Of a stretch of 64,000 nucleotides of DNA, positions 10,703 to 19,809 are shown piece by piece (position 1 is the first letter of the stretch; each line of letters opens with the position of its first letter). Source of the stretch: Natronoglycomyces albus (GTDB taxonomy: Bacteria; Actinomycetota; Actinomycetes; Mycobacteriales; Micromonosporaceae); the NCBI RefSeq assembly GCF_016925535.1, contig NZ_CP070496.1, positions 3,224,001 through 3,288,000 of the forward strand. The letters run 5' to 3'. Made by a program: the position numbers and the translations under genes. The notes beneath the pieces are model-generated. The model made no database searches. It saw nothing but the letters and a program-made list of their open reading frames with translations, and was not told the DNA's origin.

Positions 10703-10728
10703 GTCGTTCCGACTGTAGTCAGAACGAC
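10703..10728. promoter_or_regulatory. Candidate operator: 12-bp inverted repeat upstream of XRE gene
   Basis: The arms 10703-10714 (GTCGTTCCGACT) and 10717-10728 match with one mismatch around a 2-bp centre. It lies 45 bp upstream of the XRE start, a normal position for an autoregulated HTH protein. The rest of 10730-11020 shows no gene I can support. Confidence 0.5.
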
Positions 10729-11022
10729 TGTAGCGTTTCGGCTTCACTTTTGCGCGGCAGTACACCTATCGTCGGGTTACGTCCGAGTTCGTGCGACGGA
10801 CGGGCCCTCGTGCCTGTGCTGGACGGCATGGGCTCACGTCTAGGCAACTGGCCGACTGGTTTCCTCCACAGAAACGCAGGCTGGCAATGACTTGTGACGT
10901 GCCGGGCGCGAATGCTGGCTTTGCGTCAGGCTCTCGATGGCCGCATGGCGCTGACCGGTAGCAACTCTCAAAAGGGTGGGGCAGCTACCGCGATGCGGCT
11001 GTCCAGTTGGGAACCAGCCAGC

Positions 11023-11073
11023 AAAAAGAGGTAGCCGGTCCGTCGACTCGCAATTGCCGGGACCGGCTACCTC
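11023..11073 (-). terminator. Hairpin with T-tail on the minus strand
   Basis: A perfect 14-bp stem (11028-11041 with 11060-11073) is followed, reading leftward, by TTTTT (11027-11023). It has the form of an intrinsic terminator for leftward transcripts, yet no leftward gene is seen immediately to its right. It also lies 35 bp ahead of the rightward gene at 11108, so it could act in that leader instead. Confidence 0.5.
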
Positions 11074-11107
11074 TCCACAAACCACCAGAACGCTTGGAGC
11101 AATTCCC

Positions 11108-11449
11108 ATGGCAGGACTCACTCTACGGGCTCAACCACCTCAAGAGCAGCAACCAATCAAGGTCAGCGCAAAGGGCTACTTTAGCGAATACACCGTCATT
11201 GACCGGCCCGTGCGATTCACCACTAACCCATCCGAATCCACTGTGCGCGTGACGATCACGACCGCCGACGAGTTCACTGTGACGATCGGGACGCTAACTA
11301 GAGCTGGCACGTCTCGCCCTCTCATGCGGATCGTTCCCGAGTTCAGCATTGAATACGGCTCCGAGGCGACCCGCAAGTTCCTGCGGTCGTTCGCCATCAA
11401 CTTGTGGAGCCAGGTTCAAGAACTGGGGAAGGTGGGTCAGCCATCATGA
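11108..11449 (+). CDS. Hypothetical protein
   Basis: 113 residues from ATG 11108 with no signal peptide or membrane segment. The middle alternates Thr, Val and charged residues (STVRVTITTADEFTVTIGTLTRA), suggesting a beta-rich fold. The C-terminus, RKFLRSFAINLWSQVQELGKV, looks helical. No family recognised. Its stop overlaps the next gene's ATG by ATGA, so the two probably form a unit. Confidence 0.5.
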   Translation: MAGLTLRAQPPQEQQPIKVSAKGYFSEYTVIDRPVRFTTNPSESTVRVTITTADEFTVTIGTLTRAGTSRPLMRIVPEFSIEYGSEATRKFLRSFAINLWSQVQELGKVGQPS

Positions 11450-11619
11450 CGTACCGGCCGCTCGCCACCAGCCTTCAGAAACACGAAAGCGACCTCATCG
11501 GTCACCTCACAGACTGCCTCCGTTGCCGCAGCAGTTGGTCCATCCGCTGGTGCGGCATAGGGCGGATGCTCTCTCAACAAGTGAAAAAGGCACGAGCAGA
11601 CATCATCCGACAGGCCTGA
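11446..11619 (+). CDS. Small hypothetical protein with Cys cluster
   Basis: 57 residues, ATGA-overlapped with the upstream gene. It contains LTDCLRCRSSWSIRWCGIG, where a CxxC and a third Cys about nine residues later could bind a metal. The C-terminus is basic. Coupling with the upstream gene and the location beside an XRE/DUF397 pair suggest accessory-region genes; function unknown. Confidence 0.4.
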   Translation: MTYRPLATSLQKHESDLIGHLTDCLRCRSSWSIRWCGIGRMLSQQVKKARADIIRQA

Positions 11620-11679
11620 GATGCTTCTGGCATGCGAAGGGGCCAGCTGGCGCTGTGGCTACAAGATGGCCGCGCACGG

Positions 11680-11805
11680 CGTGCGGCGGCCCCAGCGGGC
11701 CCGCCCCAGGGTGACCTCGTCGGCGTACTCCAAGTGGCTACCCACCGGCGGGCCGCTGGCCAGGCGCGATGCCGTCAGTCCCGTCAGCCGCACCATCATC
11801 GACTA
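11680..11805 (-). pseudogene. Degenerate fragment of the recR 3' end
   Basis: The reverse strand reads [19 protein letters not shown] and then [16 protein letters not shown]...GRRT, close to the last ~40 residues of the intact RecR encoded at 13133 ([35 protein letters not shown]...GRRT). The fragment is in the same orientation as the intact gene, begins at a stop codon and has no start. It is a diverged partial duplication lying 1.3 kb from the real recR end, with the toxin gene in between. Confidence 0.85.
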
Positions 11806-11838
11806 GCTTGCGCCACAGGCACGCACGGGGCCATTACC

Positions 11839-12006
11839 TTAGAGCTCCTATCAGGTTTCTCTTCCTACTGCGGTGGCGTGCTGTCGCGCCTGGCCGCGTT
11901 GTCGGCCCTTGCCCATACCCGCTGGGTATGAACAACAACCTCCGCCTCCCCACGCACTGACAGCACACCATCCTCGCCACGGAAACAAACCTGATAGGAG
12001 CTCTTA
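11839..12006. repeat. 164-bp imperfect palindrome, MITE-like
   Basis: Terminal inverted repeats of 18 bp match perfectly (11841-11858 with 11987-12004). Complementarity continues inward with mismatches to a central hairpin CATACCC-gct-GGGTATG (11914-11930), whose centre coincides with the midpoint of the outer repeats. If the element is taken as 11842-12003, the base triplet TTA flanks it on both sides like a 3-bp target duplication. No ORF inside is credible. It could be a non-autonomous mobile element or a large folded RNA/DNA hairpin. Confidence 0.7.
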
Positions 12007-12101
12007 AGACATATGACGGGGAAGGTATCGACAGATACCTCCGTCCTCTGGTACACAGTGGATATCCTAGGCAATCGCCCCACCTCCCAGGAAGTTCCAT
12101 C

Positions 12102-13109
12102 ATGGTCAACCTAGTTGATACCGACCTCGCTGTTCTGCAACAGGCCTCCCACCGAACCCTCGCCGCCCACCAGACATTGCGCCGGGACACATCCAGCATC
12201 GACGCCATGTTGGCCTCTCTCGAAGACGCCTTCGAGGGGGACGCGGCCAACGAGTTGAAACATTGTCGCCAAGTACTGGCGCAAGAAATGAGCACGGTCA
12301 GCGAACGACTCAACCTGATCGGGAAGGCCCTACAAACTACGCGGGACGAATACGCCGCCACCGACGCGGCCAACGCGAACAACATCAACGGCCAACCGTC
12401 TTTGCTGGACTCCCTCCGAGGAGCAACCGTGAGCGTTAGTGGCGTTTCCGACGGCATCGGCGCCAACGCCACCAACGAGGCAGCAGTACCGGCCTGGAAC
12501 GACGAGCGGCAGACCGGCAGCAGCGGTGAAGTGCCCGGAGTGTCAGGCGATACGCCGCAGCATCTCATCGACCACCCGGCGGTGCACGAAGGAGAGCGCC
12601 TCGCCAACGGTTTCGGAAGCGTTGTGGCCGAGCCGGTCCCCGACGGTCGGCGTTACCGGGCCGAGTGGGCAGCACTTAATCCCATCGCCGCCGCCAAGAT
12701 GTTTATATCCATCGAGCCCGCCGTGCAAGAGGTCGCCGCAGAGTGGGTCGGCGAAAACGGGCAAGGCTGGCAGCTGGAGGACGGAACCGCGCATCCGGAC
12801 CACACGGGGAAGTCGAACGCGTTCCGACACGCCTTGCTCTACGCCGCGATGACGGCGGACGGGATCGACGAGTCGACATCGATCGAGCTCGGCGTCGCCC
12901 ACGAAATGGACGGCGACACTCCAGGCGAGGAGTGGGGCACCCACGACTCCTACTCTGACCTGGTTAACAACAAGGCCGGTGCCGCCATCGGTTTGGAACA
13001 CCAGGGAAAGAGCGTCGAGGAGCTAGCGCCGATCATCGCCGAGATCGTCGAAAACGACGGCCACAACCCGTATGGAACGGACCTGGATCTCACCAGCCCG
13101 CGCGGCTGA
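12102..13109 (+). CDS. Candidate type VII-secreted toxin: ESX-type N-terminal module with DUF6973-like C-terminal domain
   Basis: 335 residues. The first ~95 form the ESX helical hairpin shared with proteins at 40229, 41317 and 43545: VDTDLAVLQQA..., then FEGDAANEL in place of WXG, then DEYAATDAANANNI with the export motif YxxxD. A linker follows. The C-terminal domain (about residues 220-310) has GKSNAFRHALLYAAM, ELGVAHEMDGD, and SDLVNNKAGAAIG, matching my recollection of DUF6973-type domains found in polymorphic toxins, with conserved His and Asn. AGGAAG precedes the ATG. No separate immunity gene follows; recR is convergent 23 bp away. Secretion and toxicity are inferred. Confidence 0.7.
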   Translation: MVNLVDTDLAVLQQASHRTLAAHQTLRRDTSSIDAMLASLEDAFEGDAANELKHCRQVLAQEMSTVSERLNLIGKALQTTRDEYAATDAANANNINGQPSLLDSLRGATVSVSGVSDGIGANATNEAAVPAWNDERQTGSSGEVPGVSGDTPQHLIDHPAVHEGERLANGFGSVVAEPVPDGRRYRAEWAALNPIAAAKMFISIEPAVQEVAAEWVGENGQGWQLEDGTAHPDHTGKSNAFRHALLYAAMTADGIDESTSIELGVAHEMDGDTPGEEWGTHDSYSDLVNNKAGAAIGLEHQGKSVEELAPIIAEIVENDGHNPYGTDLDLTSPRG

Positions 13110-13132
13110 CCACAGGTCCGGAGTCAGCGTGG

Positions 13133-13729
13133 TTAATCCATGGTGCGGCGGCCAGAGAAGGCACGTCCGAGGGTGACCTCATCGGCGTACTCCAGGTCGC
13201 CGCCCACCGGTAGTCCGCTAGCCAGACGCGACACCGTCAGACCCATTGGCCGCAGCATCATCGACAAGTAGGTGGCCGTGGCCTCGCCCTCGGTATTGGG
13301 GTCGGTGGCGAGGATGATCTCTTTCGTCTCGCCCTTTTGCAACCGGGTCATCAGCTGCCGTATCCGCAGGTCATCCGGCCCGACACCTTCAAGTGGGTTA
13401 ATGGCTCCACCAAGCACGTGGTAGCGGCCTCTGTATTCGCCCGTGCGCTCGATGGCGAGGACATCCTTGGGTTCCTCAACCACACATATTTGTTCTTCGG
13501 ACCGACGCGGGTCCTGGCAGAGCCGACAGGTGTCCGTCTGGGCCACGTTGCCGCAGTTATCGCAAAAACGTACCTGCTCTTGGACGCTACGAAGCGCCTC
13601 AATCAGTCTCTCCACCTCGGGCTTGTCGGCCGCGAGCAAATGAAAGGCGAGCCGCTGGGCACTTTTCGGCCCGATGCCAGGCAGTTGCCCCAGCTCTTCG
13701 ATGAGATCGCCCAGCGCCCCGTCATACAT
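13133..13729 (-). CDS. recR: Recombination mediator RecR
   Basis: 198 residues, normal length. It has the N-terminal helix-hairpin-helix ([24 protein letters not shown]), a C4 zinc finger ([16 protein letters not shown]), and a Toprim domain ([28 protein letters not shown]). RecR acts with RecO/RecF to load RecA on gapped DNA. It follows ybaB by 12 bp in the conserved dnaX-ybaB-recR order. A diverged copy of its last ~40 codons lies at 11680-11805. Confidence 0.96.
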   Translation of the reverse strand: MYDGALGDLIEELGQLPGIGPKSAQRLAFHLLAADKPEVERLIEALRSVQEQVRFCDNCGNVAQTDTCRLCQDPRRSEEQICVVEEPKDVLAIERTGEYRGRYHVLGGAINPLEGVGPDDLRIRQLMTRLQKGETKEIILATDPNTEGEATATYLSMMLRPMGLTVSRLASGLPVGGDLEYADEVTLGRAFSGRRTMD

Positions 13730-13741
13730 GTCTGTTCCTCA

Positions 13742-14080
13742 CTACATTCCCGGCAGGCCCATGCCGCCGCCCATGCCGCCCAACGCCTCCGAAATGGGGC
13801 CAAGTTTCTCCTCGGCCACCTTCTTCGCCTCGTTGTTCGCCGCCTGCACGGCCGCTAGGACCAAGTCTTCGAGGGCCTCGACATCGTCGGGGTCCACTGC
13901 CTTCGGATCGATCTTGACGCCGAGAAGCTCGCCCGCACCCGAGACGGTGGCACTGACCAGGCCGCCCCCGGCCGAAGCCGTCACCTCTGACTCGTTTAGC
14001 TCCTGCTGAGCCTGCACATAGTCCTCTTGCATCTTCTGGGCTTGCTTAAGCAGGCTCTGCATGTCGCCGCCTGGAAACAT
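13742..14080 (-). CDS. ybaB: YbaB/EbfC-family nucleoid-associated protein
   Basis: 112 residues from ATG 14080, preceded by GAGGAG at good spacing; the upstream open frame to 14152 is not family-like. [53 protein letters not shown] is the classic YbaB N-terminus. The C-terminus is a Gly/Met-rich tail ([12 protein letters not shown]). These small dimeric DNA-binding proteins sit between dnaX and recR in most bacteria, as here. Confidence 0.92.
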   Translation of the reverse strand: MFPGGDMQSLLKQAQKMQEDYVQAQQELNESEVTASAGGGLVSATVSGAGELLGVKIDPKAVDPDDVEALEDLVLAAVQAANNEAKKVAEEKLGPISEALGGMGGGMGLPGM

Positions 14081-14188
14081 TTCTCGCTCCTCGATCACTT
14101 TTGCACTTAGTACCAATGGAATCACGAAGCAGCTTCGGATGTGTTCGCGCACGAGTGGCGCCGACGTCCGAAGCGCCGAGGGGCCAGC

Positions 14189-16174
14189 CTACATCGGTCG
14201 CGCCCCGAAGGCGTTTCGCAACATCTGCACCGCCTGGTCATGACTCGTGCCTACTTTTCCTGGCAGATAGGCGTCCGCAGGGGAAGGCTCGTCCTCCGGC
14301 GGCGGCACGTCACCTCCCGAGGGTGAACCCTGCGCTTGCGGGGCCCCGGGTGGGGCGGCTGACGTGCCCTCCCAAGGGTCATAGTCGGCCTCGGCCGGGG
14401 GCGGGGAGGTGTGAGTGGGCGCGGCGGGCGGGCCGGTCGGCTGAGCGGGGGCAGGCGGGGCCGGGTTGGAGGTGGGGGCGGGCCGCTTGCGAGCAGCCGC
14501 CGCTTCAGCGACATCGCATTCGATTTTCCAGTTGCCGCCCAATACCTCGGCCAGCGCGTCCTCGACGACCTTCATCGCGCCTTTTTGCTGGATCGCGGTC
14601 GCGTGGAAGGCGTGTTTGAATGCCAGGGTGACCCGGCCGGGGGCCGCGTCAATCACAGTGCCCTCGACCAAGAGGGCCGCAACCGACCGTTTGCGCCCTT
14701 TGACCGCTTGCATGATGCGGTCCCATGAACGGCGGATGCCAGCCGCGTCCATCCCTTCCGATTGCCCCGACACCGCCGGCGCTGGGGCGGAGGCAGCGGC
14801 CGGGCTAGGGGCGGCGCTAGCTGGACTTTCTGACGGACTGGACGGGGCCGTGGCCACTGGCGGGGTCGCAGCAGGCGGCACCGATGCGGCCGCAGGCTGG
14901 GCCTTGGGTTGCTCCGTCGCTGCGGCGGGCGCGCTGGTCGGCTTTACCGCAGGCGTCGGGGTGGGCGCGGGTGATGAGGCTGCGGGCGAAGCAAAGCTGA
15001 CGGCTCCGCTTTCCAGCCGGTCCAGCCGCTGCAACAGCCCGGGCAGGCTTTCTTCGCTGCCGGGCAGGATCGCCCGCACGCACGCCACCTCGAGCAGTAG
15101 TCGTGGCGCGGTGGCACCGCGCATCTTATCCAATCCGGTGCCAATGACCTCGGCCATGCGGGTCAGGGTGGAGGTGCCCATACGGGTGGCTTGGCTGGTC
15201 ATCTTCGAAAGTTGTTCGGCCGGGACATCGATGAGCCCGGAGGTTCCCGCGTCGGGAACCTGGTTGAGGATCACCAAGTCGCGCAGACGTTCCAGCAGGT
15301 CGGCGGTGAAACGGCGCGGGTCATGGCCAGCCTCGATCACGCGATCGATCGTGGTGAGTACCCCTGCGCCATCGGCGGCGGCGAAGGACTCACACATTTC
15401 GTCAAGCAGGTTCGCGTCGGTCACGCCAAGGAGGCCCACCGCTTGCTCGTAGGTCACTCCCTCGTCGCCGGAACCGGCAATGAGCTGGTCGAGCACCGAC
15501 AATGTGTCACGGATGGAACCGTCTCCCGCCCGGACCACCAGCGGGAATACTTCAGCGGCGACGGTGACGCCCTCTTTGTCGCACAACTTTTCGCACAGTT
15601 GGCGCATCGGCTGCGGAGGCACGAGCCGGAACGGGTAGTGGTGGGTGCGCGAGCGGATCGTGGGCAGGACTTTTTCGGGCTCGGTGGTGGCGAAGATGAA
15701 CTTCACATACTCCGGCGGTTCTTCGACCAGCTTGAGCAAAGCGTTGAAACCCGCCGAGGAGACCATGTGGGCCTCGTCGATGATATAGATCTTGAAACGT
15801 GACTCCACTGGCGCGAAAACAGCCCGTTCGCGCAGTTCACGGGCGTCGTCAACCCCACCGTGGGAGGCGGCGTCGATCTCAATGACGTCGACCGAGCCGT
15901 GGCCGGTGGCCGAGAGGGCCTCACACGGGCCGCACTCGCCGCACGGCTCGGGCGTCGGCCCCTGGGCACAGTTAAGCGAGCGAGCCAGGATGCGGGCCGA
16001 GGATGTCTTACCGCAACCACGCGGACCGGAAAATAGGTATGCGTGGTTGAGGCGCTCGTTGCGAATCGCCTGGATCAACGGTGCGGTGACGTGTTCTTGG
16101 CCCACGACGTCGGCGAACGTCTGCGGCCGGTACTTACGATAGAGAGCTAGCGCCAAGGCTCCTGCCTTTCCCAC
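14189..16174 (-). CDS. dnaX: DNA polymerase III subunits gamma/tau
   Basis: Clamp-loader ATPase of the replisome. It has LYRKYRPQTFADVVGQEHV, Walker A GPRGCGKTSSARILARSLNC, a zinc site (CAQ...CGECGPC), Walker B IYIIDEAHMV, and sensor ATTEPEKVLPTIRSR. From ~residue 390 a long Ala/Pro-rich linker leads to a tau-type domain (IRRSWDRIMQAVKGRKRSVAALLVEGT...), then another Pro-rich tail. Start candidates are GTG 16174 and TTG 16156 (MALALYRKYRP, AGGAG just upstream); the second matches the usual family start. The SARP gene stops 240 bp upstream on the same strand; that gap holds no gene I can support. Confidence 0.93.
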   Translation of the reverse strand: MGKAGALALALYRKYRPQTFADVVGQEHVTAPLIQAIRNERLNHAYLFSGPRGCGKTSSARILARSLNCAQGPTPEPCGECGPCEALSATGHGSVDVIEIDAASHGGVDDARELRERAVFAPVESRFKIYIIDEAHMVSSAGFNALLKLVEEPPEYVKFIFATTEPEKVLPTIRSRTHHYPFRLVPPQPMRQLCEKLCDKEGVTVAAEVFPLVVRAGDGSIRDTLSVLDQLIAGSGDEGVTYEQAVGLLGVTDANLLDEMCESFAAADGAGVLTTIDRVIEAGHDPRRFTADLLERLRDLVILNQVPDAGTSGLIDVPAEQLSKMTSQATRMGTSTLTRMAEVIGTGLDKMRGATAPRLLLEVACVRAILPGSEESLPGLLQRLDRLESGAVSFASPAASSPAPTPTPAVKPTSAPAAATEQPKAQPAAASVPPAATPPVATAPSSPSESPASAAPSPAAASAPAPAVSGQSEGMDAAGIRRSWDRIMQAVKGRKRSVAALLVEGTVIDAAPGRVTLAFKHAFHATAIQQKGAMKVVEDALAEVLGGNWKIECDVAEAAAARKRPAPTSNPAPPAPAQPTGPPAAPTHTSPPPAEADYDPWEGTSAAPPGAPQAQGSPSGGDVPPPEDEPSPADAYLPGKVGTSHDQAVQMLRNAFGARPM

Positions 16175-16413
16175 TATCGACGAAATTTATGGCCCACCAG
16201 CTACGATACGGGCCGAGAGTGACAGCGGTGCGTCAACCCTGGCGCGGGTGAGACGCGACTTCTTTACGCATATTGGCGACCTGGCGTGCAGATGATTCCA
16301 TTTCGACGGCAAACGCTGCGCGACTATGCCAATCGGGGAGGAAACGCGGCCAGCTTCCCATCCTCACCCACGCACCGGTCGCCTGCGGTATTTCACAACC
16401 GGACTCGGCGACA

Positions 16414-19400
16414 TCACACGCATGAGCGTGCTTCATGTGGCAAATGCTCCCACAGCTGATCTGCGTGCCGCTGGTGACGCACCGCCACCTCTGGGAGACC
16501 CAGCTGCGCGGCAGCCAGCGACAGACCCCGATGCGCGCGGACCTCTTCGAACCGAAACGTGATCTGGGAGGCCAATTGCAACGCCTTCTCGAACAGCGCG
16601 CGTGCCTCGTGGGGCGCACCTAGCCGCAGTTGCCGAAACGCCAGCACGTTCCACACCGACACCTGCCAGATCGCAGAGTTATTCGCATTGGCCAAATGCA
16701 AGGCGCGCCTAGCGTAGCTCTCAGAGCGGTCCGCCTCCCCCACCTGATCCCAGATCGCGGCGGCATAGGCCAAAGCCAGCGACGTCATCTCGGTGGGCTG
16801 TTCGGTGTCGCACAAGGTAAGCGCTTGCTCGATCGCCTGCTTGGCTTGATCCAGGTTGTTCAGGCAAAAGTGCGCATTAGCCAGATAGACAAGGGCGTCA
16901 ACCGGCATGGTGCCCCCTCGTCGGTGTCGCTCAAGAGACTCAGTCGCCCAGACAATCGCCTCCTCGAGGCGTCCCACGTGAATGTCGAGCATGGCCATAT
17001 CCGCCAGCGACTTTGCCTCGGCTTGAACCATGGCGAACTCGCGTTTGAGCTCAATCGACCTCATCAGGTAAGGCCGGGCGAGGTCGTAGCGTCCCGCGTG
17101 CGCTGTCAGCAAACCAAAGACACCGGTGACATGAGCTTCGGACAACCGGTCGTCTTGGGCGCGACTGATCTCAAGGCTCTCAGAGCACACCTGAATTCCC
17201 CGGTCGAATTGTCCGACCTTCCAATAGGCAATACCGAGGTTGGACAGGTTGGCGCCCAGGTAGTCGACCTGGCCGATGCGGCGGGCGGAATCCACCGCAT
17301 ACTCGCCAATCTCCAGAAACTGCCGATGGAAACCGCGCGTCGTCAGATAGCAGAGGATATTGCGCGACAACAACATCGCATGCCAGGCCAGCCCCTCCCG
17401 ATCGGCCAGGAAGATCGCGCCAATGACCGACTGATGATGGTCACCCAACCACGCCAGCGCCGAACAGTTGTCCGAGACCTCCGGCAACACCACTTCGGGC
17501 AGATTCAGCGGGTGGCCAAAGGAACGGCGACCGGGGAACATGACCCGGCTGACGTTGTCCGAGGCGGCCACATAGTAGTCCAACAACCGCACGATGCCCT
17601 CACGCAGACGCAACGGGTCATGTCCGCGGCGCACCTCGTGGGCAAAGCAGCGCACTAGGTCGTGAAAAGAGTAGGTGCCGGCCTTGTGTTGTTGCAGCAA
17701 CTGCATGTCAAGTAGATGTTCAAGCAGCTCTTCGGCCGCGTGGGCATCTGTGCCCAGCAACGCTGCGGCCGAGGCCAGGTCGATGTCGTTGCTGGGGTGC
17801 AAGGACAAAAGCTGGAAGGCTTCCCGCTGGGACGAGGAAAGCACCTGGTAGGACATGTCGATGGTGTTGGTGACGGAGCGCATCTCGGAGGAAAGTTCGG
17901 CGATGCGGCGTTCGTCGTTGCGGAGCCGATCGACCAGGTATTCGAGGCTCCAGCGGGGACGGTTGCGCAGACGGGCGGTGGCCAGACGCAAAGCCAAGGG
18001 CAAACGTACGCACAAGTCGGCCAGTTCCGCGGCGGCAATGGGCTCGGCCGCAACTCGTTCTTGTCCTAGAACGCGGATAAGGAGGGTACGGCTTTCCTCA
18101 GTGCTCATGGCCCCCAGCGAAACCCAACTCGCCCCATCAATGTCGATCAGCCGCATTCGGCTGGTGACGAGGACCAGGCATTCGGTCGAGCCGGGCAACA
18201 GTGGCTGCACTTGCGCCGAGTTCGCGGCGTTGTCCAACAAGATGAGAATCTTGCGACCTGCCAGGGCGGCACGCCACGTGCCAGCTTTAGCTTCGAGGCC
18301 GTTGGGGATTTGCACACTGTCAAGTCCGATGTCGCGCAAGAGGCGGTCTAGGGCGGCCTCGGCAGACAGGGCGTCTTTATCGGGCGTGAAGCCTTGCAAG
18401 TCTATGTAGACCTGGCCATCGGGGTAGTGCTTGGCCAACTGATGGGCGGCGTGAACCGCCAAGGAGGTCTTTCCGCTGCCGCCCATGCCATCGATGGCGA
18501 CGATGCGGGTGCCACAGTTGGGCTTTTGTGCCAGTTGGCGGATGCGGTCCAACTCCTCGCTACGGCCGGTGAAGTCGGCCAACGAGTACGGCAGGGAGGT
18601 GCGGATGGGCGTCGGAGAGGTTAGCTCACTTTGCCGCGAGCTTCCCCCGACCGACGTGGTTGCCGACGGGGCACTCAACGTGGGACTTTCTCGCAGGATG
18701 TCCTCGTGCAGCTTCTTCAGTCGCACAGAGGGGTCGATTCCCAGTTGTTCGGCCAACAGCTCCCGTACGTCCCGGAATTCATCGAGTGCTTCGGCTTGGC
18801 GTCCACAGCGGTACAGCGCGACCATCAAATGGGCGCGCAGGTTCTCCCGCAGCGGATGCGCGGTGATTTCTTCGCGCAGGTCACTGATGATCTCGCTTCC
18901 CTCGCCAAGCTGGAGGCGCAGATCGAAAAGTTGTTCCTTCGCGGCCAGATGTCTCTCGTCCCAGGCGATCGCGGCGGCGGTGATCACCTTGCCGCCTTGG
19001 TGGGCCAGTATCGGCCCGCGCCATAGGTTTAGCCCCTGTTGCAGCAGTTCGGCGGCGCGGCCGATGTCCCCTTCGTCGCTGGCGCGCCGGGATGAACGTA
19101 GCCAGTTGCGAAATTCGGCCAGATCCAATTCGTCGTCGTCGATGCGAATGCGGTAGCCGGGACCGGCCGTATAGATGACTTCGCCTTGCTTGGGGATGCG
19201 TTGGCGCAGGTCCGAGATCGCTTTGCGTACTTGGTGGCCAGCCGAGGAGGGAGGTTCGTTGTCCCAGGCCGCCTCGACCAGCCGCGAGACCGGGATGATC
19301 TTTCCGGGCTCCAGCAGCAGCATGGTCAGGACCCGTTCCTGAATTGTTCCCCCCAGCCGCAGCGGGTGTGAGCCATTCCAAGCCTCAATGGGGCCCAGGA

Positions 19401-19443
19401 TGTTGAATCTGAGGGAATGCGCGCCTGAATTGTTCATTTTCAT
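16414..19443 (-). CDS. SARP-family regulator with NB-ARC and TPR domains (AfsR-like)
   Basis: 1009 residues from ATG 19443 (AAGGAA upstream; the frame is open to 19683 but not domain-like). Order: OmpR-type winged helix (residues ~8-100, ending VIYTAGPGYRIRID), bacterial transcriptional activator domain (~105-250), NB-ARC ATPase with P-loop GMGGSGKTSLAVHAA near residue 320 and ILILLDNAANSAQV, then a TPR-rich C-terminus. SARPs of this type activate antibiotic gene clusters by binding direct heptamer repeats. It is divergent from the NRPS gene (367 bp between starts), so it is the likely cluster activator. Confidence 0.9.
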   Translation of the reverse strand: MKMNNSGAHSLRFNILGPIEAWNGSHPLRLGGTIQERVLTMLLLEPGKIIPVSRLVEAAWDNEPPSSAGHQVRKAISDLRQRIPKQGEVIYTAGPGYRIRIDDDELDLAEFRNWLRSSRRASDEGDIGRAAELLQQGLNLWRGPILAHQGGKVITAAAIAWDERHLAAKEQLFDLRLQLGEGSEIISDLREEITAHPLRENLRAHLMVALYRCGRQAEALDEFRDVRELLAEQLGIDPSVRLKKLHEDILRESPTLSAPSATTSVGGSSRQSELTSPTPIRTSLPYSLADFTGRSEELDRIRQLAQKPNCGTRIVAIDGMGGSGKTSLAVHAAHQLAKHYPDGQVYIDLQGFTPDKDALSAEAALDRLLRDIGLDSVQIPNGLEAKAGTWRAALAGRKILILLDNAANSAQVQPLLPGSTECLVLVTSRMRLIDIDGASWVSLGAMSTEESRTLLIRVLGQERVAAEPIAAAELADLCVRLPLALRLATARLRNRPRWSLEYLVDRLRNDERRIAELSSEMRSVTNTIDMSYQVLSSSQREAFQLLSLHPSNDIDLASAAALLGTDAHAAEELLEHLLDMQLLQQHKAGTYSFHDLVRCFAHEVRRGHDPLRLREGIVRLLDYYVAASDNVSRVMFPGRRSFGHPLNLPEVVLPEVSDNCSALAWLGDHHQSVIGAIFLADREGLAWHAMLLSRNILCYLTTRGFHRQFLEIGEYAVDSARRIGQVDYLGANLSNLGIAYWKVGQFDRGIQVCSESLEISRAQDDRLSEAHVTGVFGLLTAHAGRYDLARPYLMRSIELKREFAMVQAEAKSLADMAMLDIHVGRLEEAIVWATESLERHRRGGTMPVDALVYLANAHFCLNNLDQAKQAIEQALTLCDTEQPTEMTSLALAYAAAIWDQVGEADRSESYARRALHLANANNSAIWQVSVWNVLAFRQLRLGAPHEARALFEKALQLASQITFRFEEVRAHRGLSLAAAQLGLPEVAVRHQRHADQLWEHLPHEARSCV

Positions 19444-19809
19444 AGAGTTTCCTTGTGCGGGATGAGCACGGAGCACGGTCTCAATGAGGTTCACCTTGTG
19501 AGTGCAAGCGCATTCGCTGATGCGGAACCGATCCGGGAACGGCGTGGGAAGTCCTCGATGGATTCTCGGTTTGACAGGTAAATGCGACCGAGAGCCCGTC
19601 TGAAGCCATTTGATGCCGCTTTGGACGCATTGATTATATGGAAATTCATGTCCCTTTTCAAGCGGGCTCTCTTCCCAGCACATTCTCCACCCGACGTACC
19701 GACCGGTAATAGTCTTACTCAGAAATTCAAATAAAGTGACGTACGCAACATTGATTTGTTGGGATTGCCTTGATGTGGTCGCGAGAGATTTCTACCCGGC
19801 GGAGCAACC
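19444..19809. promoter_or_regulatory. Divergent SARP/NRPS promoter region
   Basis: Non-coding, distinctly more AT-rich than its surroundings. GACGTAC occurs twice, at 19693 and 19738, and TGAGGTT...TGTGAGT-like repeats lie near 19484. Any of these could be SARP sites, but none is a clean heptamer array. A GGAG precedes the NRPS start codon GTG 19810. Confidence 0.35.
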
